From a virus, in the IMG/VR virus record IMGVR_UViG_3300001844_000102, positions 1 through 44,398 of that record: a stretch of 44,398 nucleotides of DNA; one strand, given 5' to 3'. A program made the translations under genes and the position numbers. A model generated the notes under the pieces. The model had not been told where the DNA came from, ran no database searches, and saw only the letters and a program-made list of their open reading frames with translations. Below are positions 23,579-29,914 of the stretch, one piece after another; the first letter of the stretch is position 1, and every line of letters starts with the position of its first letter.

Positions 23579-23730
23579 ATGAAAATCAGAAACAAAAGTG
23601 CGAACATTGCCGCAAGTTCTTTGAGAAGTACTCATGCGGCATGAAGTGGATTGGGGAATGCGATTGCCCCAAGTGTCAAGGCTATTGCGAATGCGAGAAA
23701 GACGATGATCGACTACAAGTACAAGACTAA
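23575..23730 (+). CDS. Cys-rich mini-protein (51 aa), probable zinc ribbon
   Basis: ATG 23575 overlaps the helicase stop (ATGA) and the 52-codon frame ends at 23730, overlapping the next gene by 26 bases. The product starts MNENQKQKCEHCRKFF and has eight cysteines (9, 12, 21, 29, 31, 34, 38, 40) in CxxC, CDCPxC and CxC arrangements, strongly suggesting metal binding. Such mini-ribbons often act as protein or nucleic-acid adaptors. Its tight packing between two helicase genes supports it being real. The partner is unknown. Confidence 0.7.
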   Translation: MNENQKQKCEHCRKFFEKYSCGMKWIGECDCPKCQGYCECEKDDDRLQVQD

Positions 23731-25141
23731 GCCCTTCAGCCATCAGGATGAGGACTTCAAACGCAGCAGGGACATGGACGAATACGCCCTGTTCTGGGAG
23801 ATGGGCCTTGGCAAGACTAAGACCATGATTGACACTGCTGCATGGCTGTATGCGACAGGCAAGATCGATGCCGTGTTCATCCTTGGCAATAAGGGCTCAT
23901 ATCGCAACTGGGTGACTAAAGAACTGCCAGATCACATGCCTGACTACATCCAGTGGGTCGGCACATATTGGGACAGCGCAGCGAACACAGAGCTCAAGAA
24001 GAGCTACGATCTGCTGCTGACGCCGATGGAGCCTCTCAAGGTGTTTGTCATGAACGTCGAGGCACTGGCCTTTGACCGCAGCTACCAGGTGGCCGAGTCA
24101 TTTGTCAACTGCCACCGGACCCTGATGATCATCGACGAATCGACCACGATCAAGAACAGGGACGCCAAGCGCACGAAGGCTGCAGTCAAGATCGGTCGCA
24201 AGGCGAACTATCGTCGCATCCTGACGGGATCCCCAGTCACCAACAACCCCCTAGACCTGTTCAGTCAGGCCTGGTTCCTCAACCCCCATTTGCTGGGCTC
24301 CACCAGCTACTACACATTCAGGGCGAAATATGCAGAGATGGTCAAGATCACGGCGGGTAACCGCGCGTTTACTAAGGTCAAAGGCTTCAAGAACCTCGAG
24401 GAGCTGACGAAGTCGATCCAGCGCTGGTCATCACGCCGCACCAAAGACGAGTGCCTTGACTTGCCTGAAAAGATCTACCAGTTCTACGAGGTCGAACTGA
24501 CCGATGACCAGAAGAAGCACTACAAGAGCCTGAAGGAAAAGGCCATGGCTGAACTTGATGGCAAGCTGGTGTCGGCACCCATCATCTTGACCAAGCTGCT
24601 TCGACTCCACCAGCTGGTGTGCGGCCACCTCACAACTGACGATGGTACGGTTATTCCGGTAGACAACAACCGGATGAAGGCCCTCATGGAGGTGCTGGAG
24701 GAAGCGTCTGGCAAGGTCATCATCTGGGCGAACTACAGATCAGACATCCAGGCCATTGAAGATACCCTGGCAGCAGAGTACGGCAAGAAGGCCGTGGTCT
24801 CGTACTTTGGAGACACGTCCAACGAGGACCGGCAGGAGGCGGTGCGCCGCTTCCAGACAGACCCCGAGTGCACGTACTTCGTCGGCAACCCCCAGACCGG
24901 CGGCTTCGGCATCACGCTCACCGCAGCCACCAACGTGGTCTACTACAGCAACAGCTACAACCTGGAGCACCGGCTGCAGTCTGAGGACCGTGCTCACCGC
25001 ATTGGCCAACAGCACGCGGTCACGTACGTTGACCTCATTTGCCGGAAATCAGTGGATGAGAAGATCGTCCAGGCGCTGCTGTCGAAGAAGCAGCTCTCAG
25101 CCAAAGTGCTTGGCGACGAATGGAAGGACTGGTTGAGTTGA
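23705..25141 (+). CDS. SF2 SNF2-like DEAD/DEAH helicase or ATPase
   Basis: 478 residues from ATG 23705 (GAGAAAG upstream). Motif I is FWEMGLGKTKT (about 28-38), motif II is IIDESTTIKN, motif III is LTGSPVTNN, followed by RWSSRRTKDECLDLP, FGDTSNEDR (IV region), GGFGITLTAATNVVYYSN (V) and SEDRAHRIGQ (VI). The layout and HRIGQ motif are those of SNF2-type ATPases. Phages commonly carry short versions lacking accessory domains. Role in replication, recombination or displacement of DNA-bound proteins is inferred. It is the last strongly recognisable gene of the replication operon. Confidence 0.92.
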   Translation: MIDYKYKTKPFSHQDEDFKRSRDMDEYALFWEMGLGKTKTMIDTAAWLYATGKIDAVFILGNKGSYRNWVTKELPDHMPDYIQWVGTYWDSAANTELKKSYDLLLTPMEPLKVFVMNVEALAFDRSYQVAESFVNCHRTLMIIDESTTIKNRDAKRTKAAVKIGRKANYRRILTGSPVTNNPLDLFSQAWFLNPHLLGSTSYYTFRAKYAEMVKITAGNRAFTKVKGFKNLEELTKSIQRWSSRRTKDECLDLPEKIYQFYEVELTDDQKKHYKSLKEKAMAELDGKLVSAPIILTKLLRLHQLVCGHLTTDDGTVIPVDNNRMKALMEVLEEASGKVIIWANYRSDIQAIEDTLAAEYGKKAVVSYFGDTSNEDRQEAVRRFQTDPECTYFVGNPQTGGFGITLTAATNVVYYSNSYNLEHRLQSEDRAHRIGQQHAVTYVDLICRKSVDEKIVQALLSKKQLSAKVLGDEWKDWLS

Positions 25142-25244
25142 GAGGATGGGGACGGTGGCACTATTTGCTGGAGCTCAACGGAATTGGCGGCCGCACTACC
25201 GTTTATTGGTCCAATTACTCAGGCTTACCACCGCCCCCAAAACC
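25142..25244. other. Short non-coding gap, nothing recognised
   Basis: 103 bases between the SNF2-like gene and the leftward gene ending at 25245. I see no T-tailed hairpin and no convincing ORF. A short rightward reading (VALFAGA, and GIGG in another frame) faintly recalls the N-terminus of a cytosine methyltransferase but is too short and frame-broken to call. Confidence 0.4.
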
Positions 25245-25433
25245 TTACTCTTTGATGCGAAGAAAGAACGACATGAAGACATCGTTGTCCATGGTACGCA
25301 GTACGCTGCCAGGGAAAAACTGGTCAGGCCAACCTTGCTCCTTGTCCCGCAAGACGTAGAGACGCATGTTGTTGTTGTACTCCAGGCTCATGCCGTTCTC
25401 GGCCGCGATCTTTTTTGCTACAGCTACATGCAC
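25245..25433 (-). CDS. Small leftward hypothetical protein (62 aa)
   Basis: Transcribed against the surrounding operon. I choose GTG 25433 because AAAGGAG lies eight bases upstream; an in-frame ATG at 25460 falls inside the predicted -10 box. The product (HVAVAKKIAAENGMSLEYNNN...FFPGSVLRTMDNDVFMSFF) has an ordinary soluble composition and no recognised family. It faces the SNF2-like gene across a 100-base gap. A promoter on the same strand is visible at 25459-25489. A small host-takeover or regulatory protein is possible but unsupported by motifs. Confidence 0.55.
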   Translation of the reverse strand: MHVAVAKKIAAENGMSLEYNNNMRLYVLRDKEQGWPDQFFPGSVLRTMDNDVFMSFFLRIKE

Positions 25434-25458
25434 GATTGTGGGCTCCTTTCGATGGGGC

Positions 25459-25489
25459 ATTTTACCACGCACTGCTGCACTTCGTACAA
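25459..25489 (-). promoter_or_regulatory. Sigma70-like leftward promoter
   Basis: Read leftward: TTGTAC (25489-25484), 19-base spacer, TAAAAT (25464-25459), followed by the AAAGGAG ribosome-binding site of the 62-residue gene. Transcription would begin between the -10 box and that site, which supports the GTG start. Confidence 0.45.
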
Positions 25490-25695
25490 ATAAGTTTATG
25501 GCATGGGCTTTTAAGTATCAGGCAGGACCTGAAAAGGGCCCAAAGATGGCCCGGGGTCACTAGGTGAGCCCCAGGGATGTTGAAATGCCAAAAGAATAGG
25601 AAACCATGGACCATGCTCAGAAAACCCCTCTGGGGACCTCTAGGAGGACCGACTTTGGCTAGTATAAGTCCCTGCGCAAATAATTTGCAAAAAAG
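25490..25695. other. Non-coding interval upstream of second early promoter
   Basis: About 200 bases between the leftward promoter and the rightward promoter at 25696. Small GC-rich dyads (CCCCTCTGGGG and CCTCTAGGAGG, near 25625-25646) occupy the place held by CCAGGAGGCTGG upstream of the first early promoter. No ORF with a ribosome-binding site was found. Confidence 0.4.
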
Positions 25696-25726
25696 TTGCG
25701 CGCAGTGCGCGGTTGCGCAGTAGAAT
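25696..25726 (+). promoter_or_regulatory. Second copy of early promoter and leader
   Basis: TTGCGC (25696-25701), 19-base spacer, TAGAAT (25721-25726), preceded by ATTTGCAAAAAA. The surroundings from 25664 to 25770 (AGTCCCTGC, CATGCACGGCAAT leader, GAAAGAAGAAAGG ribosome-binding site) match the early promoter region at 11937-12052. It drives the accessory operon from 25779. Confidence 0.65.
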
Positions 25727-25778
25727 GCAACCATGCACGGCAATTCCGCCGGGCTAAGAAAGAAGAAAGGAAATCATC

Positions 25779-26531
25779 ATGAGAATCGTTTGGACAAAAG
25801 ATGAGAAGCGCGCGCTGCAAGATTGCATGATTGACATCTGCTATGTCACTCCGACCATGAGCAACAAAGGCTTGCTGCAGCATGCTCAAGAGGAGGTCAT
25901 ACCTTACGAGCGCCGTCAAAAGATCACCGACCAAAAGGTGTTCACGTACAAGAGCATGATCAACGAGGCGCGCGCCAAGGCTGAAGCGCATCGCAACAAG
26001 GTTGCAGCTGAGCCAGTCATCAAGCCGTTGCCCGTGCAGCCAGCTCCTAAGCCAGTCAAGAAGCTTGACACACTGGGCGAAGTCTTTGAGCTGCTCGTCG
26101 ATGCGGTGGCTGACCGGATTGTGGCCAAACTTGAGGCGCGTTCACAAGCAAAGCCAGCTGCCGTTGAAGAACCAGTTGAAGAGGAACCGCTGGCCTTCGG
26201 TCGCGGGGGGCTTGACGAGTTAGAGAAGCTATCGATCCGCAGCAAGGAAGCCAAGGTCCGTCGGCCCACGGCCCTCATCGTCGGCTTACTTGGCGTGCAG
26301 ATGGAGTGCATCAAGCAATCGAACCCTGGCGTGGACTTCACCTTCGTGACGGCTGAGCAAGCCCTAAGTCGCTATACATTCAACAAGGACCATACGATCC
26401 TCATGACCAAGTTCATCAACCACTCGGTGCAGGCAAAGTATCGCAAGCATCCGAACCTTCACTTCGTCAACGGCGGCGTCAGCGAACTCAAGACGCTGCT
26501 GCATGGAATTTTTAACAAGGAGACGGTATGA
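25779..26531 (+). CDS. Phage hypothetical protein with Rossmann-like C-terminal domain
   Basis: 250 residues, ATG 25779 behind GAAAGAAGAAAGG. Residues 1-65 are a charged helical domain (VWTKDEKRALQDCMI...YKSMINEARAKAEA) that may be a DNA-binding or regulatory fold. A Pro/Lys-rich linker and an acidic segment (EEPVEEEPLAFG) follow. Residues 165-250 form an alpha/beta domain: RRPTALIVGLLGVQMECIK, then DHTILMTKFINHSVQAKY and LHFVNGGVSELKTLL. The ...KFI-H...GG-S-L pattern recalls DUF2325-like domains, a tentative comparison. First gene of the accessory operon. Function unknown. Confidence 0.75.
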   Translation: MRIVWTKDEKRALQDCMIDICYVTPTMSNKGLLQHAQEEVIPYERRQKITDQKVFTYKSMINEARAKAEAHRNKVAAEPVIKPLPVQPAPKPVKKLDTLGEVFELLVDAVADRIVAKLEARSQAKPAAVEEPVEEEPLAFGRGGLDELEKLSIRSKEAKVRRPTALIVGLLGVQMECIKQSNPGVDFTFVTAEQALSRYTFNKDHTILMTKFINHSVQAKYRKHPNLHFVNGGVSELKTLLHGIFNKETV

Positions 26532-26701
26532 AATCCTTACTAAAACGCCTTGCCATGTTCGTGGTCCAAGGCCTGATTGGACTTGCCATGATGGCCTTCT
26601 TGGTTGTCATGTTCTTTGAATGGGCTGCTGGCTGCGGAGAATCCTACGTGGATGCCAAGGGCCAACGGCACATCAACGAATGCATCTTTCTGCAGCGATG
26701 A
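26528..26701 (+). CDS. Small single-pass membrane protein (57 aa)
   Basis: ATGA overlap with the preceding gene and AAGGAGAC upstream. The N-terminus is basic (MKSLLKR), then one hydrophobic helix at about residues 9-30 (AMFVVQGLIGLAMMAFLVVM), then a short polar tail with two cysteines. A small inner-membrane protein is the direct reading. It could be an anti-host or lysis-accessory protein, but nothing in the sequence identifies a holin or spanin. Confidence 0.65.
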   Translation: MKSLLKRLAMFVVQGLIGLAMMAFLVVMFFEWAAGCGESYVDAKGQRHINECIFLQR

Positions 26702-26763
26702 ACGTCTCAAACGCAGTGGCTGGCAGCAGCATGGAGCACCTGGAAATTTATAAAGGAACTTGA
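26698..26763 (+). CDS. Possible tiny coupled ORF (21 aa)
   Basis: ATG 26698 overlaps the previous stop (ATGA) and the frame MNVSNAVAGSSMEHLEIYKGT ends immediately before the next ATG at 26765. There is no ribosome-binding site of its own, so expression would need translational coupling. Listed because it exactly fills the gap between two genes; it may be chance. Confidence 0.25.
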   Translation: MNVSNAVAGSSMEHLEIYKGT

Positions 26764-26764
26764 C

Positions 26765-27028
26765 ATGACAAAACCTGATGGCGACAACGACCAATCAACT
26801 ACGGAATCATGCAAAATGCGGTTCCCTCGATACGCCAAGACCGAGGAGGAAATTTTAATGGATCAAGAGGCCAACGCGTTTGCTTATGGGTTCTTACTGC
26901 CAAGGCTAGAATTTATAGCAAGATTCCACGCTCGCGCAGGGAATATGACGTTGTTGGCCGAGGACTTTAAGATATCAAAAGACCATGCAAAAGCGCGGGC
27001 GCAACAACTAGGACTTTTGCAGGAATGA
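26765..27028 (+). CDS. Truncated ImmA/IrrE-like domain protein (87 aa)
   Basis: ATG 26765 follows AAAGGAACTTGAC. From residue 32 the sequence reads MDQEANAFAYGFLLPRLEF, then LAEDFKISKDHAKARAQQLGLL. This matches the C-terminal half of ImmA/IrrE proteins (E-x-x-AN-x-FA-x-x-LL(M/L)P, then LA-x-x-F-x-VS-x-x-x-x-x-RL-x-x-LGL), family knowledge. The catalytic HExxH helix should precede EAN but is absent, so a peptidase activity is not expected. A second strong ribosome-binding site (GAGGAGG, 26843-26849) lies eight bases before an in-frame ATG at 26858, so a 55-residue version may also be made. A regulator-binding decoy is one speculative role. Confidence 0.65.
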   Translation: MTKPDGDNDQSTTESCKMRFPRYAKTEEEILMDQEANAFAYGFLLPRLEFIARFHARAGNMTLLAEDFKISKDHAKARAQQLGLLQE

Positions 27029-27039
27029 CAGAAAAAGAG

Positions 27040-27067
27040 CTGCGCAAGTCCCAGGAAGGACTATAAT
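27040..27067 (+). promoter_or_regulatory. Candidate promoter for repeat-bearing transcript
   Basis: CTGCGC (27040-27045), 16-base spacer, consensus TATAAT (27062-27067). A transcript starting about 27074 would end at the terminator at 27177. AGGAAGGA (27053-27060) also forms a ribosome-binding site for the first MNHRE minigene at 27066 on longer transcripts, so the TATAAT could be fortuitous. Confidence 0.45.
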
Positions 27068-27124
27068 GAACCACCGGGAATAACAATGAATCACCGGGAA
27101 TAACAATGAATCACCGGGAATAAC
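27065..27124 (+). repeat. Three tandem 20-bp repeats, each an MNHRE minigene
   Basis: Units at 27065-27084, 27085-27104 and 27105-27124 (consensus AATGAATCACCGGGAATAAC; the first has AAC for AAT). Every unit contains ATG-AA(C/T)-CAC-CGG-GAA-TAA, a complete five-codon ORF MNHRE, and the only difference between units is synonymous. The 20-base period makes the minigenes occupy different frames. Stop and next start are separated by two bases, so reinitiation is possible. A strong ribosome-binding site precedes only the first. Confidence 0.95.
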
Positions 27125-27177
27125 AGTTGCCGGTATTGCCAATAGACTTTACGGGGCCTCATCAGCCCCGTTTTTTA
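27074..27177 (+). ncRNA. Candidate small RNA with repeated segment
   Basis: If the TATAAT at 27062 is used, a roughly 100-nucleotide RNA would carry the repeats (two complete and part of the first) and end in a strong intrinsic terminator. The repeated CACCGGGAATAAC could act as a multi-copy pairing site. This is inference from promoter, repeat and terminator spacing. Confidence 0.35.
27152..27177 (+). terminator. Strong intrinsic terminator
   Basis: CGGGGC - loop CTCATCA - GCCCCG followed by TTTTTTATT. It ends the rightward early/accessory transcription and coincides with the stop codon (27175-27177) of the leftward gene, so it insulates converging transcription units. Confidence 0.9.
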
Positions 27178-27615
27178 TTCCTCGTGGTCACGAACCTTGC
27201 AGCCAAGGTCGGTCGGGTCCATCTTGAGGTAACCGAAGACGGCCTTACGACGCTGCTCGGACTTAGCCGGGCCGCAATTGGGGCAACCGTGTCCGCACAC
27301 CGAGCAAAAAGCCGGAGGACTCTCGAAGGCACGGATGACGCGCTTCTTGTGCTCTTCACGGCAATGCTCAAGCCACTTGGCCCTCCAGCCACGGATGGCG
27401 ATCAACTCATCGATCTTATCAATCACGTGCTGCGTGATGGGACGACCCTTGACCGCGTTGAAGAACGTGCCGCGGCTAAGATCCAGGCCGTCTGCTGCCT
27501 CCATGTCGTACAAGCGACTGATGTTCGGCTGCCCTGTGCCATACTCGCTGGCCCAGACGATGATCTTGACTGTGTCGAGGTCAAGGGGAGATGTTGCTTC
27601 AATGGGACGGCTCAT
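27175..27615 (-). CDS. Probable DNA-binding regulator with Cys4 motif (146 aa)
   Basis: Leftward, ATG 27615 with AAGGAG eight bases upstream and ATGA overlap with the gene before it. Residues about 30-75 (NISRLYDMEAADGLDLSRGTFFNAVKGRPITQHVIDKID) look like a Cro/XRE-type helix-turn-helix: LSRGTFFNAVKG fits the recognition-helix and N(L/V)xxG pattern. Near residue 105 a CxxC-x3-CxxC cluster (FCSVCGHGCPNCG) should bind zinc. Encoded on the opposite strand between early and late operons and next to element B, it is the best candidate for the protein that reads the TGTA-N4-TACA dyads. Family not identified; the HTH call is by eye. Confidence 0.65.
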   Translation of the reverse strand: MSRPIEATSPLDLDTVKIIVWASEYGTGQPNISRLYDMEAADGLDLSRGTFFNAVKGRPITQHVIDKIDELIAIRGWRAKWLEHCREEHKKRVIRAFESPPAFCSVCGHGCPNCGPAKSEQRRKAVFGYLKMDPTDLGCKVRDHEE

Positions 27616-27788
27616 GATGTTTTCTCCTTAATTTCCTGCTCCACGACCCGCGAAAGACGGGCCAAGTTGCTCATGTAGGCGATTGCTTGCTTGTTCTCAT
27701 TCAACCCTGACTCAACGAGGCTAGCTGCCTGCATGAATCGAAGGCCACTGATGAGGCTCTTGATCTGGTTCAAGTCTTCTAAAGTCAT
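27612..27788 (-). CDS. Small helical protein (58 aa), first gene of leftward operon
   Basis: Leftward ATG 27788 with a GAAAGAAGAAAG ribosome-binding site identical in style to the early genes; the stop overlaps the next start (ATGA, 27612-27615). The product (MTLEDLNQIKSLISGLRFMQ...RLSRVVEQEIKEKTS) is short, helical and charged, with no known family. Tight coupling to the putative regulator suggests a partner or co-regulator. Codon pattern and ribosome-binding site make it a convincing gene despite its length. Confidence 0.7.
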   Translation of the reverse strand: MTLEDLNQIKSLISGLRFMQAASLVESGLNENKQAIAYMSNLARLSRVVEQEIKEKTS

Positions 27789-27820
27789 GTGCTTTCTTCT
27801 TTCTGAGTGGTTGGAGTTAG

Positions 27821-27826
27821 ATTATA
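27821..27826 (-). promoter_or_regulatory. -10 box of leftward regulator operon
   Basis: Read leftward, a consensus TATAAT lies 33 bases before the ATG at 27788. No good -35 hexamer is at 16-18 bases (best TAGCAT at 18), so an activator or an upstream element may be needed. Element B begins about 50 bases further upstream. Confidence 0.5.
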
Positions 27827-27878
27827 CAGCAATTTGTGCAAGTTATGCTATGTCCGGGGAGCCAGGGGATCAAAAAAG

Positions 27879-28024
27879 CTATAGATGAGTTTTTTAGCCA
27901 AAACAGAGTGTATTGATACAACCTTTTTTCAGACGCGCAATCTAGAAGACGAGCGAGCGATATTAGAAATAGTTTTTAATTGTATTGATACACTCTGTTT
28001 TGGTCTAGAAAACATACTATAGGG
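27879..28024 (+). promoter_or_regulatory. Composite regulatory element B (upstream of late operon)
   Basis: Second copy of element A: CTATAGAT (27879-27886), TGTA-N4-TACA (27909-27920), central ATCTAGA with ACGAGCGAGCGATA, TGTA-N4-TACA (27981-27992), CTATAGGG (28017-28024). Here the inverted repeat is even longer: CAAAACAGAGTGTAT followed by ATACAA after two bases, repeated in reverse. It lies between the leftward regulator operon and the terminase gene, so it may control both directions. Confidence 0.75.
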
Positions 28025-28100
28025 AATTTGGGCTCGCCAGTGTACGTGATTGCGCAGTCCGCTCTAAAATAGAGGGAACTTAGAATCAAGGAGCACTGCA
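28025..28100 (+). promoter_or_regulatory. Late-operon leader with possible sigma70 boxes
   Basis: Contains TTGCGC (28050-28055), TAAAAT (28065-28070), TAGAAT (28081-28086) and the AAGGAG ribosome-binding site (28088-28093). The boxes are not at ideal spacing, so a host promoter here is uncertain; CTATAGGG of element B may instead mark the late transcription start. Confidence 0.35.
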
Positions 28101-28427
28101 ATGGCTTTTCAGAAAGGCGTCAAGCCTGCTGGATCCGGTCGCAAAGCTGGAACCCCCAACAAGCGCAACGTACAGCGCCAAGAGATCTTCGACAAGATCG
28201 TCGAGAAGCATGGAGATCCCCTCGAAGCATTGGCAGAGATGGCTTTCGATCCCAACCATGACCTTCTGGTTCGCAAAGACTGCTTGAAGGAACTGGTTCA
28301 GTATGGCCACGCCAAGAAGAAGTCGGTCGAGATCACTGGACCTGATGGCGGACCCATCGAAGCACGACTCGAGCTGGTTGGTCAGATCACCGACCTGATC
28401 AGCAAGCTGAATGCTGGCGGCAAATGA
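28101..28427 (+). CDS. Terminase small subunit (putative)
   Basis: 108 residues, ATG 28101 with AAGGAG upstream. The N-terminus FQKGVKPAGSGRKAGTPNKR is the basic GRKxGTPNK motif common in phage small-terminase-like proteins. The rest is helical (QEIFDKIVEKHGDPLEALAEM, LVRKDCLKELVQYGHAKKK). It would recognise the packaging site and regulate the large subunit. It directly precedes the large subunit with an ATGA overlap, the usual order. First gene of the late operon. Confidence 0.8.
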   Translation: MAFQKGVKPAGSGRKAGTPNKRNVQRQEIFDKIVEKHGDPLEALAEMAFDPNHDLLVRKDCLKELVQYGHAKKKSVEITGPDGGPIEARLELVGQITDLISKLNAGGK

Positions 28428-29902
28428 TCCTGTCAAAAGCCGAGCTGACGACCATCCAGTCAAACCTTTCGGTCCTGGAACTGGAGGACCTCGCTCACAT
28501 CGCCTGGAAACTCAAGTGGAAGGCCACGGCCCGTGAACAGCAGATCACGCCTGAAGGCGACTGGGGCATCTGGCTAATCCTCGCAGGACGCGGTTTTGGC
28601 AAGACAAGGACCGGAGCCGAGGACATCGGCCAATATGCTGCCAGCAATCCAGCCGTCCGGTGCGGCGTCATAGCACCAACCAGCTCTGACATCCGAGGGG
28701 TGTGCGTTGAGGGTGAATCAGGACTCCTGAACGTCATACCGCACCACCTGATCTCCAACTACAACAGCTCGATTGCCCAGATTGAACTGACCAACGGCTC
28801 CTTGATCCGTGGCTTTTCGGCTGAAGAGCCGTCCCGTCTCCGTGGTCCACAGTTCCACCGCGTCTGGTGCGATGAGCTGGCTGCTTGGCAGTATGTTGAC
28901 GAGACCTGGGACATGATGCGGTTCGGCCTTCGCTTGGGCGACGATCCACGGGTCATCATCACGACGACTCCGAAGCCCATCGAGCTGGTCCGGAAGCTGC
29001 TCAAGGATGCCGAGAAAAAGGACAGCAGGATCCACGTCACGCGCGGTTCAACCTACGACAACGCAGCGAACCTGGCCAAGTCATTCCTAAACGAGATTAC
29101 ACAGTACGAGGGCACCACGCTGGGCCGCCAAGAGATCCACGCCGAGGTCATCAATCCAGAAGAGACCGGCGTCATCAAGCGCAGCTGGTTCAAACTTTGG
29201 CCAGCCAACAAGCCGCTGCCATCATTCGAGTACATCGTGATGAGCCTAGACACTGCCTTTAGCGAGAAGACCACGGATCGCAAGAGCCATGATCCTGACT
29301 ACACGGCTTGCTCGGTCTGGGGCGTGTTCCGGCACGACAAGAAGCCAGCCTTCTTGCTGCTAGACTGCTGGCAAGACCGGCTCGGCATGCCAGACCTCAT
29401 CGAACGGGTCAAGAAAGAGATGGTCGTGCGGTACGGAGATGACGACCTGAAGCCCGTCATCAAGCCGCTGGTGGGTCCGAAGCAGTCATACCTGGTCGGC
29501 AAGGCACCAGACCTGCTGGTCATCGAGGACAAGGGTTCAGGCATCAGCCTCCGCCAGATGCTGGCCCGTGAGGACATCCTCGCATATCCCTACAATCCGG
29601 GCCACGCAGATAAGTTGCAGCGACTCCACGCGGTTTCGCATTTATTTGCACACGGATTCGTCTGGGTTGTAGAATCTGATAAACGGCCTGGTAATCCACG
29701 TTCCTGGGCTGAACCACTTATTTCGCAGCTTTGCAGTTTCCACGGAGAAGGCTCAATCAAGCATGATGACTTTGTTGACAGCACGACTCAAGCACTCAGG
29801 TTACTTGCCGACCGCAACGCGTTATCGGTAACAAAGCCAGTGCCAAAAGGCTCTGTGGAGCGAGAGCACAAACCGCGGTTGGTGAACCCTTACGCTGCAT
29901 GA
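28424..29902 (+). CDS. Terminase large subunit
   Basis: 492 residues. The ATPase has Walker A LAGRGFGKTRTG (about 53-64), PTSSDIRG, Walker B FHRVWCDELAAW (about 144-155) and a TTTPKP coupling segment. The RNase-H-like nuclease has acidic residues in YIVMSLDTAF, LLVIEDKGSG and HDDFVDSTTQAL. Family knowledge: this is the genome-packaging motor and headful or cos nuclease. Length is normal for the family and both domains look intact. The end type cannot be deduced from the sequence alone. Confidence 0.95.
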   Translation: MILSKAELTTIQSNLSVLELEDLAHIAWKLKWKATAREQQITPEGDWGIWLILAGRGFGKTRTGAEDIGQYAASNPAVRCGVIAPTSSDIRGVCVEGESGLLNVIPHHLISNYNSSIAQIELTNGSLIRGFSAEEPSRLRGPQFHRVWCDELAAWQYVDETWDMMRFGLRLGDDPRVIITTTPKPIELVRKLLKDAEKKDSRIHVTRGSTYDNAANLAKSFLNEITQYEGTTLGRQEIHAEVINPEETGVIKRSWFKLWPANKPLPSFEYIVMSLDTAFSEKTTDRKSHDPDYTACSVWGVFRHDKKPAFLLLDCWQDRLGMPDLIERVKKEMVVRYGDDDLKPVIKPLVGPKQSYLVGKAPDLLVIEDKGSGISLRQMLAREDILAYPYNPGHADKLQRLHAVSHLFAHGFVWVVESDKRPGNPRSWAEPLISQLCSFHGEGSIKHDDFVDSTTQALRLLADRNALSVTKPVPKGSVEREHKPRLVNPYAA

Positions 29903-29914
29903 CCGGAGCATTGA

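Noticed and set aside
25146-25493. Rightward frame with VALFAGA, faintly like a cytosine-5 methyltransferase start
   Set aside because: The resemblance covers only a few residues, continues in a different frame (GIGG), and the rest is antisense to the leftward 62-residue gene.
27065-27124. CRISPR-like array
   Set aside because: The 20-bp units are directly adjacent with no spacers; a tandem minigene or RNA repeat explains them better.
27127-27678. Rightward frame of 183 codons over the leftward regulator
   Set aside because: Begins in front of the intrinsic terminator with no good ribosome-binding site, whereas the opposite strand has two ATGA-coupled genes with ribosome-binding sites.
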